A DNA stretch of 25,306 nucleotides from JABDDM01 sp038240295 (GTDB lineage Bacteria > Bacteroidota > Ignavibacteria > Palsa-1295), in NCBI GenBank assembly GCA_038240295.1, contig JBBSDW010000026.1, positions 1 through 25,306 of the forward strand. Reading direction: 5' to 3'. A program made the position numbers and the translations under genes. Below the pieces are notes generated by a model. The model did no database searches. It worked only from the letters and a program-made list of their open reading frames with translations, and was not told the DNA's origin. Of the stretch, positions 1-7,568 are shown in pieces. Every line of letters starts with the position of its first letter. Positions within the stretch are counted from its first letter, which is position 1.

Positions 1-251
1 ATATGAGTCTGATCGGTCCGCGACCCTGTCTGCCTTATGAATTCGAGCAGTATGAAGATTGGCACAAAGAACGGTTCGCAATGCGGCCGGGGATCACGGG
101 ATTGTGGCAGGTTTCGGGCAGAAGCAGCGTGAGCTTTAACGACATGGTTATCCTCGATCTTTACTACATCCACAATCTTTCGCTCTGGCTTGATACTGCA
201 ATACTTTTCCGTACCGTTGGTGTTGTGCTGACAGGGGAGGGTGGCGGATGA
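1..251 (+). CDS. Undecaprenyl-phosphate sugar-1-phosphate transferase, C-terminal part (5' end outside window)
   Basis: Partial gene: only the last 82 or so codons lie inside the window, and the first ATG at 3 is an internal methionine of the family, not the start. Seen: the MSLIGPRP motif at the left edge, then RPGITGLWQVSGR, the hallmark of the cytoplasmic catalytic domain of the bacterial sugar transferase family (PF02397; WbaP/PglC/EpsL/WcaJ types), followed by a D-x-x-Y-I-x-x-x-S-L-W-x-D tail. Known role: these membrane enzymes move a sugar-1-phosphate from a nucleotide sugar onto undecaprenyl phosphate, starting a glycan repeat unit at the inner membrane. Which sugar is used cannot be read from this end. 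It stops at TGA 249-251, which overlaps an ATG (ATGA) opening a 14-codon ORF. The following sugar-nucleotide genes suit an O-antigen or exopolysaccharide cluster. Confidence 0.93.
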   Translation, partial: MSLIGPRPCLPYEFEQYEDWHKERFAMRPGITGLWQVSGRSSVSFNDMVILDLYYIHNLSLWLDTAILFRTVGVVLTGEGGG

Positions 252-292
252 AAAAACTCTTGATATCAAATAGCAATCACGTTCAATGGTAA
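248..292 (+). CDS. 14-codon ORF with Shine-Dalgarno-like start, possible coupling leader or gene remnant
   Basis: ATG at 248 overlaps the TGA of the transferase gene (ATGA). The ORF reads 14 residues (MKKLLISNSNHVQW) to TAA at 290-292, four bases past the next gene's ATG at 286. A purine-rich GGGGAGGG lies about 8 bases upstream, unusually good for this window, where most starts have no Shine-Dalgarno; that stretch also encodes the glycine-rich C-terminus of the preceding protein, so it may be coincidental. It may hand ribosomes to the dehydrogenase gene by termination-reinitiation, be the residue of a deleted gene, or not be translated. No function is assigned. Confidence 0.3.
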   Translation: MKKLLISNSNHVQW

Positions 293-1311
293 ACGTAGGA
301 ATTATCGGGGTAGGATATTGGGGCTCGAATCTGGTTCGAGCTTTCAACAACATCGAAGACGCAGCAATCGCGGCGGTTGCCGAGCGCAAGCCAGGACGCG
401 TACATTTTGTGCAAAAACGGTATCCGCATATTCGTGTCACCTCGGATCATCACGAACTGCTGAAAGATCCAACGATCGATGCATTGATTGTTGCGACTCC
501 CGTACCAACGCATTTTGAAGTTGCGCGTGATGTGCTGAATGCCGGCAAGCATGTCTTCATCGAAAAGCCGATGGCCTATACAGTCGAAGAAGCTGAGACG
601 CTGCGCGAGCTGGCGAATCGTTTGGGTCTGGTGCTGGCCGTGGGGCACGTCTATCAGTTTTCGCCGGCTGTATCCTGGCTGACCTCGAACATTCAGGATG
701 CAAAGCTGGGCAAGATGTTTCATATTGATTCGACAAGGATCAATCTTGGTCCGCCAAAATCCGAAGTCGATGTCATTTGGGATCTCGCGCCGCATGATGT
801 TTCGATCGTTTTGCATTTGATGCGAGCAGCGGGACTTTCGACCAAAGTCCGCAAGTTGCAGGTGATGGGCAACCGGTTTGTCAGCAAAGAGCACATCGAT
901 CTCGCTCATATTTTTCTCGAGTTCGAGTGTGGAATGACCTCGCATATTCACGTAAGCTGGGTTGCATCGAACAAAGCACGGCTGCTGCAGGTGAGCGCCG
1001 AAGCCGGGAGTATCGTTTTTGACGATATCCAGCCTGTCGAAAAGATCAAGGTTTATAGCGAGGCGGTCGATAATCGGATCGGCAGCGACGATTCGCAATC
1101 GGTCAATCTCTCCTATCGCCCAGGCGACATTTTTATACCGACGCTTTCACGCGACGAACCGTTATCGCTCGAGTGCAATCACTTTATCGATTGCGTTCGA
1201 AATGGATCGATGCCGATCAACGGCAGCGATATCGGCGTTGAGGTGGTTTCCCTGCTCGAACAGATCACTGACGCAGTTGGGACTAACGCATTTTCGGAAT
1301 CCGAGCGTTGA
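286..1311 (+). CDS. Gfo/Idh/MocA-family sugar-nucleotide dehydrogenase (WbpB/WlbA-like)
   Basis: 341 residues, normal length for the family. Seen: an N-terminal Rossmann nucleotide-binding motif GVGYWG at 8-13, the EKP motif at 93-95 (the lysine is a conserved active-site residue), and a D166...H170-D171 stretch in the C-terminal domain matching the family's catalytic Asp/His pattern. The next gene encodes a WbpD-like N-acetyltransferase. That pairing recalls the WbpA-WbpB-WbpE-WbpD route to UDP-2,3-diacetamido-2,3-dideoxy-glucuronic acid, where WbpB oxidises C3 of UDP-N-acetylglucosaminuronate using NAD+. The aminotransferase (WbpE) that should act between them is not in the window. The ATG at 286 has no clear Shine-Dalgarno and lies inside the preceding 14-codon ORF. 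The stop codon overlaps the TTG start of the next gene. The family call is firm; the exact substrate is inferred. Confidence 0.9.
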   Translation: MVNVGIIGVGYWGSNLVRAFNNIEDAAIAAVAERKPGRVHFVQKRYPHIRVTSDHHELLKDPTIDALIVATPVPTHFEVARDVLNAGKHVFIEKPMAYTVEEAETLRELANRLGLVLAVGHVYQFSPAVSWLTSNIQDAKLGKMFHIDSTRINLGPPKSEVDVIWDLAPHDVSIVLHLMRAAGLSTKVRKLQVMGNRFVSKEHIDLAHIFLEFECGMTSHIHVSWVASNKARLLQVSAEAGSIVFDDIQPVEKIKVYSEAVDNRIGSDDSQSVNLSYRPGDIFIPTLSRDEPLSLECNHFIDCVRNGSMPINGSDIGVEVVSLLEQITDAVGTNAFSESER

Positions 1312-1901
1312 CAGAAATGTCGGAGAAAAATTTCTATTGCCACTCTCTGGCGCTCGTTGAGTCAGAGGAGATCGGCAGCGGCACTCGGATCTGGGCATTC
1401 GCACATGTCATGCAGGGGTGTACGATCGGCAGGGACACGAATATCGGCGACCATAGCTTTGTCGAATCGGGAGTGAGCATTGGTTCGGAGGTCACGGTGA
1501 AGAATGGCGTGAGCATCTGGGCTGGTGTCACGCTCGAGGATCGAGTTTTCGTTGGTCCCAATGCCGCCTTCACCAATGATCTGATGCCTCGAAGCCGAGT
1601 CTATCACGAAGAGACGGTCAAAACACAGGTTTGCTACGGTGCATCGATTGGCGCCAACGCTACCATCGTGGCTGGGATCACGATCGGTCGATTTGCAATG
1701 GTTGGAGCCGGTGCCGTTGTTACGAAGTCTGTGCGAGATTACGAGCTTGTCGTTGGAGTACCGGCCGAGCATCAGGGATGGATCTCCGAGGAAGGGGAGA
1801 AGCTTGTTTTCACCGATGGAGTCGCGCAGGATAAATACGAGCTTATCGAATTGGGTGACCGGCAGCAGGTAAGAAGAATCAAATCAACCATTAACGGATA
1901 A
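1308..1901 (+). CDS. Left-handed beta-helix (hexapeptide) N-acetyltransferase, WbpD/WlbB/FdtC-like
   Basis: 197 residues. Seen: repeated hexapeptide-type turns from about residue 22 to 140 (for example IGDHSFVESGVSIGSEV and GASIGANATIVAGITIG), a GAGAVVTKSV segment, then VVGVPAEHQGWISEEG, typical of sugar-nucleotide N-acetyltransferases of the WbpD/WlbB and QdtC/FdtC groups. Family role: acetyl-CoA-dependent acetylation of an amino group on a UDP- or dTDP-linked amino sugar in the cytoplasm; the fold works as a trimer. The start shown is TTG at 1308, overlapping the TGA of the dehydrogenase gene. An in-frame ATG at 1317 is an equally plausible start and would shorten the protein by three residues. 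The downstream gene follows after three bases, so co-transcription is likely. UDP-2-acetamido-3-amino-glucuronate is the likeliest substrate because of the WbpB-like neighbour. Confidence 0.88.
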   Translation: MTEMSEKNFYCHSLALVESEEIGSGTRIWAFAHVMQGCTIGRDTNIGDHSFVESGVSIGSEVTVKNGVSIWAGVTLEDRVFVGPNAAFTNDLMPRSRVYHEETVKTQVCYGASIGANATIVAGITIGRFAMVGAGAVVTKSVRDYELVVGVPAEHQGWISEEGEKLVFTDGVAQDKYELIELGDRQQVRRIKSTING

Positions 1902-1904
1902 TAC

Positions 1905-3026
1905 GTGAGAGTTCTTGTAACGGGAGGCGCAGGGTTCATCGGGTCGCATACGGTCGATGCACTTATTGCTCGCGGTGACGAAGTTGTCATCCTCGATAAT
2001 CTCCAGAAACCGGTTCATCTTAAAGGTCAGCCGGAGTATCTCAATCCTGCGGCAAAATTTATCTTGGGCGATGTCCGTGATCGAGCGCAATTTCTGGAAG
2101 CGTTGACGGGCGTTGATGCTGTGATCCATCTTGCGGCCTATCAGGATTACCTTCCCGATTTCAGCACCTTTTTTTCTGTCAACACAGTCGGAACGGCGCT
2201 CCTTTATGAATTGATCATCTCGGAGAAACTACCGATACGGCGGGTTGTTGTCGCTACGAGCCAGGCGGTCAACGGCGAAGGACTTTATAAATGCGCAGAG
2301 CACGGATTGCAAGCGCCACGTTCACGACCCGAGGAACAGTTACAGCGCGGAGATTGGGAGCACCATTGCCCGAGTTGTGGCAAGCCTATGCAATGGCAAT
2401 GGACATCCGAGTCTTTCTCGCATCCCGAAAATCAGTACGCACTGAGCAAGCACTCGCAAGAACAGATCGCACTGATCTTCGGAAGACGCTATGAAATCCC
2501 ATCTGTGGCGCTTCGTTACTCGATCGTTCAGGGGCCGAGGCAGTCATTCTACAATGCCTACTCGGGTGCCTGCCGGATCTTTGCTCTGAATTACTACTTC
2601 GGCAAAGCTCCTACCGTCTTTGAGGATGGAATGATGCTCCGTGATTTCGTAAATATTCAGGATGTCGTCAGAGCGAATTTAATGGCGCTCGATGATGATC
2701 GCATGATCGGTGAAGCGTTTTGTGTCGGCGGAGGTCAGGGGCAGACGGTTCTCGATTTCGCCAGTCTTGTGGCGAGGATCTCGGGTTACCCGGAGCTTGG
2801 TCCATTAATGCCCGGATCCTACCGGTTTGGCGACACTCGGAACAGCTGCTCAGACACAACAAAATTGAAAGCGCTCGGATGGTCGCCTGAGCATTCAACC
2901 GAAGAGAGTGTGCAGTCGTACGTAAATTGGTTGAGAGAACAAACGGACGTTAGCGATATCTATGAGTTTGCGGAAAAAAATATGCGGGCACTCAATGTTG
3001 TTCGTCAGTCACATCTTACGTCATAA
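1905..3026 (+). CDS. NAD-dependent epimerase/dehydratase, dTDP-L-rhamnose 4-epimerase-like, with Cys insert
   Basis: 373 residues, GTG start three bases after the previous stop. Extended SDR: GGAGFIG at 7-13 (NAD site), D31 ending beta-2 (NAD preference), HLAA at 75-78, S119 and the catalytic Y178-x-x-x-K182. Between the Ser and Tyr lies an insert with C130, H133 and a C155-P-S-C158-G knuckle that could hold zinc. A similar Cys-containing insert is what I recall from dTDP-L-rhamnose 4-epimerases (EC 5.1.3.25; Burkholderia WbiB type), which give dTDP-6-deoxy-L-talose. That recall drives the specific call. A generic UDP-glucose/galactose 4-epimerase is less likely because of the insert. It sits in the glycan operon and is followed by a nucleotidyltransferase gene after three bases. 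The enzyme is cytoplasmic; the substrate is unproven. Confidence 0.85.
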   Translation: MRVLVTGGAGFIGSHTVDALIARGDEVVILDNLQKPVHLKGQPEYLNPAAKFILGDVRDRAQFLEALTGVDAVIHLAAYQDYLPDFSTFFSVNTVGTALLYELIISEKLPIRRVVVATSQAVNGEGLYKCAEHGLQAPRSRPEEQLQRGDWEHHCPSCGKPMQWQWTSESFSHPENQYALSKHSQEQIALIFGRRYEIPSVALRYSIVQGPRQSFYNAYSGACRIFALNYYFGKAPTVFEDGMMLRDFVNIQDVVRANLMALDDDRMIGEAFCVGGGQGQTVLDFASLVARISGYPELGPLMPGSYRFGDTRNSCSDTTKLKALGWSPEHSTEESVQSYVNWLREQTDVSDIYEFAEKNMRALNVVRQSHLTS

Positions 3027-3029
3027 CGT

Positions 3030-3752
3030 ATGAAGGCGTTTATACTGGCAGCGGGACTTGGAACGCGGCTAAAACCGATCACCAATACGACGCCGAAATG
3101 CCTCGTCGAAATCGCTTCCAAGCCGCTCCTCGAGTGGTGGTTCATCCTGATGCGTGAACATGGCATCACAGAATTCCTGATCAACACGCATCATTTGCCA
3201 CAACAGGTTAAAGCATTTGTCGAGACTGTTGCGCCGTCGTATGGGTTGGATTACCAGGTCGTTCATGAACCCGAGCTTCTTGGGAGTGCCGGGACGCTCG
3301 CTCAAAACGCGAGCTTTGTTGAAGGGGAAAAAGACTTTTTTGTCCTCTATGCGGATACGCTGACGGATTGTGACCTGACAGCATTACTGGAATTCCATCG
3401 CAAGAAACTATCGGACCTTACAATGATCCTCTTGACGATGGATCATCCGGAATCACGAGGGATCGCGGAACTTGGGGGTAATCAGGAGATCCTTAGTTTC
3501 GTAGAGAAGCCGAAAGTGCCAAAAACCAATCTGGCAAACGGAGGCAATTATGTCATGAGCGCCCGGACGATTGACGAGATTGTTCGGCGGCGGCCAGCGA
3601 ACCAAGTCTATGATATCGGCTCGCACGTTTTAACTCTGCCGCATGAGAAAAGCAAGCTCAAGTATTTCGGACTCGAGGTTAATTGTTATCTACGCGACAT
3701 TGGTACCATCGAGAACCTCGAGCTCGCTAACGCGGAATGGAAGCAGACTTGA
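3030..3752 (+). CDS. Sugar-1-phosphate nucleotidyltransferase (NTP_transferase family)
   Basis: 240 residues. Seen: N-terminal LAAGLGTRLKPIT...TPKCLV signature (6-25), the nucleotide-binding G-x-G-T-R-L loop and the PK motif that contacts the triphosphate; a LYAD segment with D109, the usual metal-binding Asp; and an FVEKP motif that contacts the sugar. Family role: a sugar-1-phosphate plus NTP gives an NDP-sugar plus pyrophosphate, in the cytoplasm. The size and the ELLGSAGTL segment resemble short mannose-1-phosphate or D-glycero-D-manno-heptose-1-phosphate guanylyltransferases more than RmlA, but the base and sugar cannot be fixed by eye. The ATG comes three bases after the epimerase stop with no Shine-Dalgarno. 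It is the last gene of the plus-strand cluster and faces the minus-strand regulator gene across 96 bases. Confidence 0.88.
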   Translation: MKAFILAAGLGTRLKPITNTTPKCLVEIASKPLLEWWFILMREHGITEFLINTHHLPQQVKAFVETVAPSYGLDYQVVHEPELLGSAGTLAQNASFVEGEKDFFVLYADTLTDCDLTALLEFHRKKLSDLTMILLTMDHPESRGIAELGGNQEILSFVEKPKVPKTNLANGGNYVMSARTIDEIVRRRPANQVYDIGSHVLTLPHEKSKLKYFGLEVNCYLRDIGTIENLELANAEWKQT

Positions 3753-3824
3753 GTAGGGAGGATATCCACAGAAGTGCGTCCGAGTGTTACTTTACATAAT
3801 GCATCTTATAGCCAATTCCGATAT

Positions 3825-3841
3825 CCACAGTTATGCTGTGG
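3825..3841. other. Short inverted repeat between convergent genes (weak terminator candidate)
   Basis: CCACAG-TTATG-CTGTGG forms a perfect 6-bp stem with a 5-base loop in the 96-base gap between two convergent genes. No T-run follows on either strand, so it is at best a weak bidirectional terminator. The left arm is part of an 11-base direct repeat, GATATCCACAG, at 3761-3771 and 3820-3830. Confidence 0.35.
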
Positions 3842-3848
3842 TCTGGCG

Positions 3849-4544
3849 TTATTGCAGTCTCGATCTGGATTGCATCCAGAACAGATAATCGCGCGAAAGT
3901 TGGTGCTGCGGATCGAGCAAAATCGCTTCACGGAATGCTTGTTCGGCGGCAGTGAAATCTTCAGTCAAGTGTAGAAGCATTCCGAGCAGCGCATGTGCGT
4001 CCGGATTGTTCGGGTCCTTAGCAATCGCCTGCCTGGCACTTTCGATGGCTTGTGGCATTTCCCTGTCCGCCAGATGCTTCCTGGCAAGCTCGAGCGACTG
4101 CCCGGCATCAGCTTCGGTTGAATCTTCCATGCCTTCGCGCATAAGTACGTGCTTGACTGTCTCACGTACGTCGTTCGGCGAGAAAGGCTTCCGGATGTAA
4201 TCCGAGACTCCCAGACCAAAGGCTTCGAGTAAGGTGTCGATCGTCAGGTAAGCCGTGATCACGATCGCCGAGGCATGCTGATCGAACTCCCTGATCTGCC
4301 GGAGCATCTCGATGCCGTTGACTTGCGGCATTCGCAGATCCATCAGGATGAGATCGAACTTACCTGAACGAAATTTCTGCAGGCCTTCCATGCCGTTCGA
4401 CGCCGTCTCGACCTCGTAGTCTGCGGCCAGCAGCGAGTGCTGAACGGTCAAACGGATATTCTTCTCATCGTCGACGACAAGAATCCTTCGTTTTGAATTC
4501 GTAATTGGCACCGATTTAAAAGCTGCTGTGGGTTCTTCTACCAT
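3849..4544 (-). CDS. Response regulator: receiver domain fused to C-terminal TPR, no DNA-binding domain
   Basis: 231 residues. Seen: receiver domain about 20-138 with acidic pair D25/D26, phospho-acceptor D69 (LILMDLRMP), T97 and K119 before proline, so all key residues are present. A helical tail at about 150-220 carries two TPR-like repeats (one centred on AIESARQAIAKDPNNPDAHA, the next ending AILLDPQH). There is no HTH, GGDEF or other classical output, so signalling is probably by protein-protein contact through the TPR; that is inference. The gene begins 37 bases after the membrane histidine kinase gene on the same strand, its obvious partner. It is the last gene of the long minus-strand run that includes mlaEFD. 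The start has an A/T-rich leader and no Shine-Dalgarno. Confidence 0.9.
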   Translation of the reverse strand: MVEEPTAAFKSVPITNSKRRILVVDDEKNIRLTVQHSLLAADYEVETASNGMEGLQKFRSGKFDLILMDLRMPQVNGIEMLRQIREFDQHASAIVITAYLTIDTLLEAFGLGVSDYIRKPFSPNDVRETVKHVLMREGMEDSTEADAGQSLELARKHLADREMPQAIESARQAIAKDPNNPDAHALLGMLLHLTEDFTAAEQAFREAILLDPQHQLSRDYLFWMQSRSRLQ

Positions 4545-4581
4545 AATTCTGCACCATCAAAAATACGTTGGTGAACTGCGC

Positions 4582-6537
4582 TTAAGGAGCACGATTCACA
4601 GAAACTTTACCTGAATTAGTACCGATCACGATCTCGCCCGTTCCATTCGAGCCTGCTAGTAATGGAAGTGTAAACCAGAACTCCGTACCGACGCCGACTT
4701 CGCTCTTTACGAAGATCGAGCCACCGTGAGCCTGGATGATCTCCCGCACAATGGCGAGCCCGAGGCCGGTACCCGATTTCACGTCGGTACTAATGATCGA
4801 AAACCGCTTGAAAACCTTGGATAAAAAGTCGGGCGGGATCCCGCTTCCCGTATCGCGAACAAAAAATTCGGCGAATCCCTGCAGGTCGCCCTTACGTGTA
4901 CCGAGCGTGATTCGCCCCCCGGCACTTGTATAACGCAGTGCATTCGAGATCAGGTTGACGAATACCTGTTTAAGACGATCCGGATCTGCAAGTATTTGCT
5001 TGATGCCAGCGTCGGATTCGACTTCCAGCGTCACCTCAGCATCTCGGGCAGTTGCCTGGAATGGCAGCAGCAAATGATTGAAGAAATTCTGCACGTCGAG
5101 CGCAACGGCACGCACCTCGAATTTTCCTGTCTCAAGTCGAGCTAAATCCATGAGATCGTTAACGATACGGAGCAATCGCTCACTTTCTTCGCGAATGGCT
5201 TGAACGAACTGTCCCTGGATCGGAGTCATTGCGCCGAGACTCGGCTCCGCCAGAAGATCGACGCTCATTCTAATCGCGGTAAGTGGTGTACGCAATTCAT
5301 GCGAAACCATCCCGACAAAGTCGCTACGCATTTTCTCGAGTTCGAACTGCTGGGTGACATCACGGAAGATGAGCAGAAACGCGACCGTCCCGGGAGTTTC
5401 TCCTGATTGAATCGGGATAATGTCGCGCCGAAGATAGATCACTTCGCGGGCGAGTACATGCTCGAGTGTCACATCGCGGTCTTTTTCACGCCAGCTTCCT
5501 CGAAGCGCCGCCACACAAAGCGACTCGAAGGCCTGAATACCGCGAGCGACATCGAGGCAGTTCTTCCCTTCTACATTCGTCACGGCGAAAAACTCCTGAG
5601 CCCTTCGGTTGATCGAAAGCACAATACCGAACCGATCGATAAGCACCAGTCCATCATCCATCGACTGCACGATCGATTCGGAGATCGCTTTCTCCTCCAG
5701 GATCTTCTTCAGGTTGAGTTCTTCGAACTCACCGAGTTTCTCTGCCATCGCATTGAACTGCTCGCTGAGCCGGCCGATCTCATCGTTCGTTCGAGGTATA
5801 ACGATCTGGTTAAGCTCACCGGCCGAAATTCGCCGCGTCTTTTCCGTTAATTCTGTGATCGGATTAACGATGATATTTGCAAAGCGAATGCTGAAGGCAA
5901 TGCAAAGCAACAGCACGACGATACCAAACGAAAAGACTTCTGTTCGAATTGTATCGGCGCGTTCAATGCCGGTTGCCGCGATCTGGGTGAGATCCTTGAT
6001 ATATGCTCGTTCGAGTACGGTAACTTTTGCTTTCAGCGAATCAAAGATCGGGTCGTATTCGCTGGTAAAAATCTCTTGTGAAACACGAAGATCGTCTGGA
6101 CTTAGTCTCGCTGGAGAAAGCGAATCGGCGGACCGCGATGCAGCGAACTGCGCTCTAAGTTCGGCAATTAGAAATGTGGCCGTATGCTGAATACTGTAGA
6201 CCTTGCGGTAGAGCTCCACCTGGTCGGGTTGCGACCGCACCGACTGCGATAGATCTTCGAGCGAGGATGCAGCAGTCTTTGCCGCATCGTCAAGTCGCGC
6301 ATATCCCCTTTGGTCGACGGAGGAGAAAAGCATGTGCGTCGAAGCCGATCGCAGTTCTTCGATCGCCGTATCGAGACTGCTCAGTTCCTGAACGATATCG
6401 AGTTTGTGCTGGAAGGTCTCGCGATTGGTTTTGCCAATGTTCGAAAGCGTAATAACGGCCCACGAGCCAAGCACACCCATGAGTAAGATCACGAGTGTGA
6501 AGCCAAGCAGGATCTTCGTTTGAAGGCTCTTGAACAT
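4582..6537 (-). CDS. Membrane sensor histidine kinase (periplasmic helical sensor-HAMP-PAS-HisKA-HATPase)
   Basis: 651 residues. Seen: TM1 about 9-29, a mostly helical periplasmic region of about 170 residues, TM2 about 202-219, HAMP about 221-273, PAS about 286-398, H-box VSHELRTP with phospho-accepting H413, N-box VFVNLISNALRY with N532, G1 box DTGSG at 562-566, and G2 box GTGLGLAI from 589. The catalytic core is intact. The architecture resembles KinB/NtrY/PhoR-type kinases with a four-helix sensor. Role: inner-membrane kinase that probably phosphorylates D69 of the receiver-TPR protein encoded 37 bases downstream. It starts only 8 bases after the mlaD stop, so it is probably transcribed with the Mla transporter. 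The signal it senses is unknown; lipid or envelope state would fit the operon, by inference. Confidence 0.95.
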   Translation of the reverse strand: MFKSLQTKILLGFTLVILLMGVLGSWAVITLSNIGKTNRETFQHKLDIVQELSSLDTAIEELRSASTHMLFSSVDQRGYARLDDAAKTAASSLEDLSQSVRSQPDQVELYRKVYSIQHTATFLIAELRAQFAASRSADSLSPARLSPDDLRVSQEIFTSEYDPIFDSLKAKVTVLERAYIKDLTQIAATGIERADTIRTEVFSFGIVVLLLCIAFSIRFANIIVNPITELTEKTRRISAGELNQIVIPRTNDEIGRLSEQFNAMAEKLGEFEELNLKKILEEKAISESIVQSMDDGLVLIDRFGIVLSINRRAQEFFAVTNVEGKNCLDVARGIQAFESLCVAALRGSWREKDRDVTLEHVLAREVIYLRRDIIPIQSGETPGTVAFLLIFRDVTQQFELEKMRSDFVGMVSHELRTPLTAIRMSVDLLAEPSLGAMTPIQGQFVQAIREESERLLRIVNDLMDLARLETGKFEVRAVALDVQNFFNHLLLPFQATARDAEVTLEVESDAGIKQILADPDRLKQVFVNLISNALRYTSAGGRITLGTRKGDLQGFAEFFVRDTGSGIPPDFLSKVFKRFSIISTDVKSGTGLGLAIVREIIQAHGGSIFVKSEVGVGTEFWFTLPLLAGSNGTGEIVIGTNSGKVSVNRAP

Positions 6538-6545
6538 CGATCGTC

Positions 6546-7568
6546 TTAGTGCGCGGCTGGTTGCATACGTTGATCGCGAAGACGGTCCTGAAGTGTACGA
6601 TTGAGTTGATTAAGCGAATCGATCTTTCGATCGATCGTCTGTTCGAAATCGGGAGCATCCCAATATCCACGAGATTCAAAGTATCCTTTCAATAAAAAAT
6701 TATGCTTTAGCGCCTCGGCATCTTCGGCGAACCTTCCTCCGCTAAGCGCAAACTTTGCTGCTGCATCGCGCAACTCCGCGGAAGTCAGAAGTGCGTTATC
6801 GCTGATGAGCGCGAGCTTGGTTCGCATCTGGCTTGCAATACTATCGAACTGGTTATAGAGTTCATTCGATGTAAGTAGTTTCCCGATCGAGCCTTCGCCA
6901 TTGTTGATCTTCGAGGTTATGCCCTCGACCTGGTCGCTTACTTTGGTGATGTTCGTTCCGATTTGATCGCTCAACTTATTGACGTTTCCGGTCATCTGGT
7001 TGAGCGAACCGCGCGCATCGACGGTAAGACCCTGGATATCTTTGTACAAACCGTCGTCATAGATCAGCTTCCCGATATTGCCTTTCCCGCTTCGAATATC
7101 ATTGACGATCCCTTCAATCTCTCTGGAAACCGCCGAAAGCTGCTCATTAAAATCTTTCAGTTCTTCACCATGAATGATGCTCCTAGGGGCAAGAATCGGA
7201 ACAGTGTCGCTACCGGGTGAGAGGACGATGTATTTGTCTCCGATGAGTCCTTGCGTCGAAATGCTTGCGCGCGTGTCGACCTTGATCAACTTAAGCGCAT
7301 CGTCCTCTACCTTGAGCGTTACGGTAACAGAATCGTGAGAGCTTTTCGGAAGCAAAATCGATGTCACCGTGCCGACATTGATACCCGAGATCTGAATGGG
7401 CGCACCTGTCTGAAGATTGCTCACGTTCGAAAACCTTGCGTAGTATTTCGATGTACTTGTAAAGAGTTTTTGCTTACCTCCGATGAGAAAGACAAAAACC
7501 ATTAAGATCACGAAGCCGGCCAGCACAAAAAGGCCTATTCGTAAAAGCGGTGTCTCTTTGCGTTTCAT
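6546..7568 (-). CDS. mlaD: MlaD-like MCE-domain lipid-binding protein
   Basis: 340 residues. Seen: one N-terminal TM (about 8-30) placing the rest in the periplasm, an MCE domain about 38-118 (with GAPIQISGINVGTVTSI and GDKYIVL), then a long helical tail. The tail carries two related motifs, GKGNIGKLIYDDGLY (161-175) and GEGSIGKLLTSNELY (224-238), common in longer MCE proteins. Family role: hexameric lipid-binding ring that passes phospholipid between the MlaEF ABC complex and periplasmic or outer-membrane partners. Its ATG overlaps the mlaF stop (ATGA), so the two are translationally coupled. The protein is much longer than E. coli MlaD (about 180 residues) because of the C-terminal helical extension, which may form a tube or coiled coil. 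MlaA, MlaB and MlaC genes are not in the window. Confidence 0.93.
   Translation of the reverse strand: MKRKETPLLRIGLFVLAGFVILMVFVFLIGGKQKLFTSTSKYYARFSNVSNLQTGAPIQISGINVGTVTSILLPKSSHDSVTVTLKVEDDALKLIKVDTRASISTQGLIGDKYIVLSPGSDTVPILAPRSIIHGEELKDFNEQLSAVSREIEGIVNDIRSGKGNIGKLIYDDGLYKDIQGLTVDARGSLNQMTGNVNKLSDQIGTNITKVSDQVEGITSKINNGEGSIGKLLTSNELYNQFDSIASQMRTKLALISDNALLTSAELRDAAAKFALSGGRFAEDAEALKHNFLLKGYFESRGYWDAPDFEQTIDRKIDSLNQLNRTLQDRLRDQRMQPAAH

Noticed and set aside
4030..4065. TGGCAC word resembling a sigma-54 -24 element
   Set aside because: It lies inside the receiver-TPR gene and no TTGC follows at the required spacing.
5609..6190. Plus-strand frame of 193 codons opposite the membrane histidine kinase
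   Set aside because: Serine/arginine-rich shadow of an intact 651-residue kinase on the minus strand; no motif of its own.
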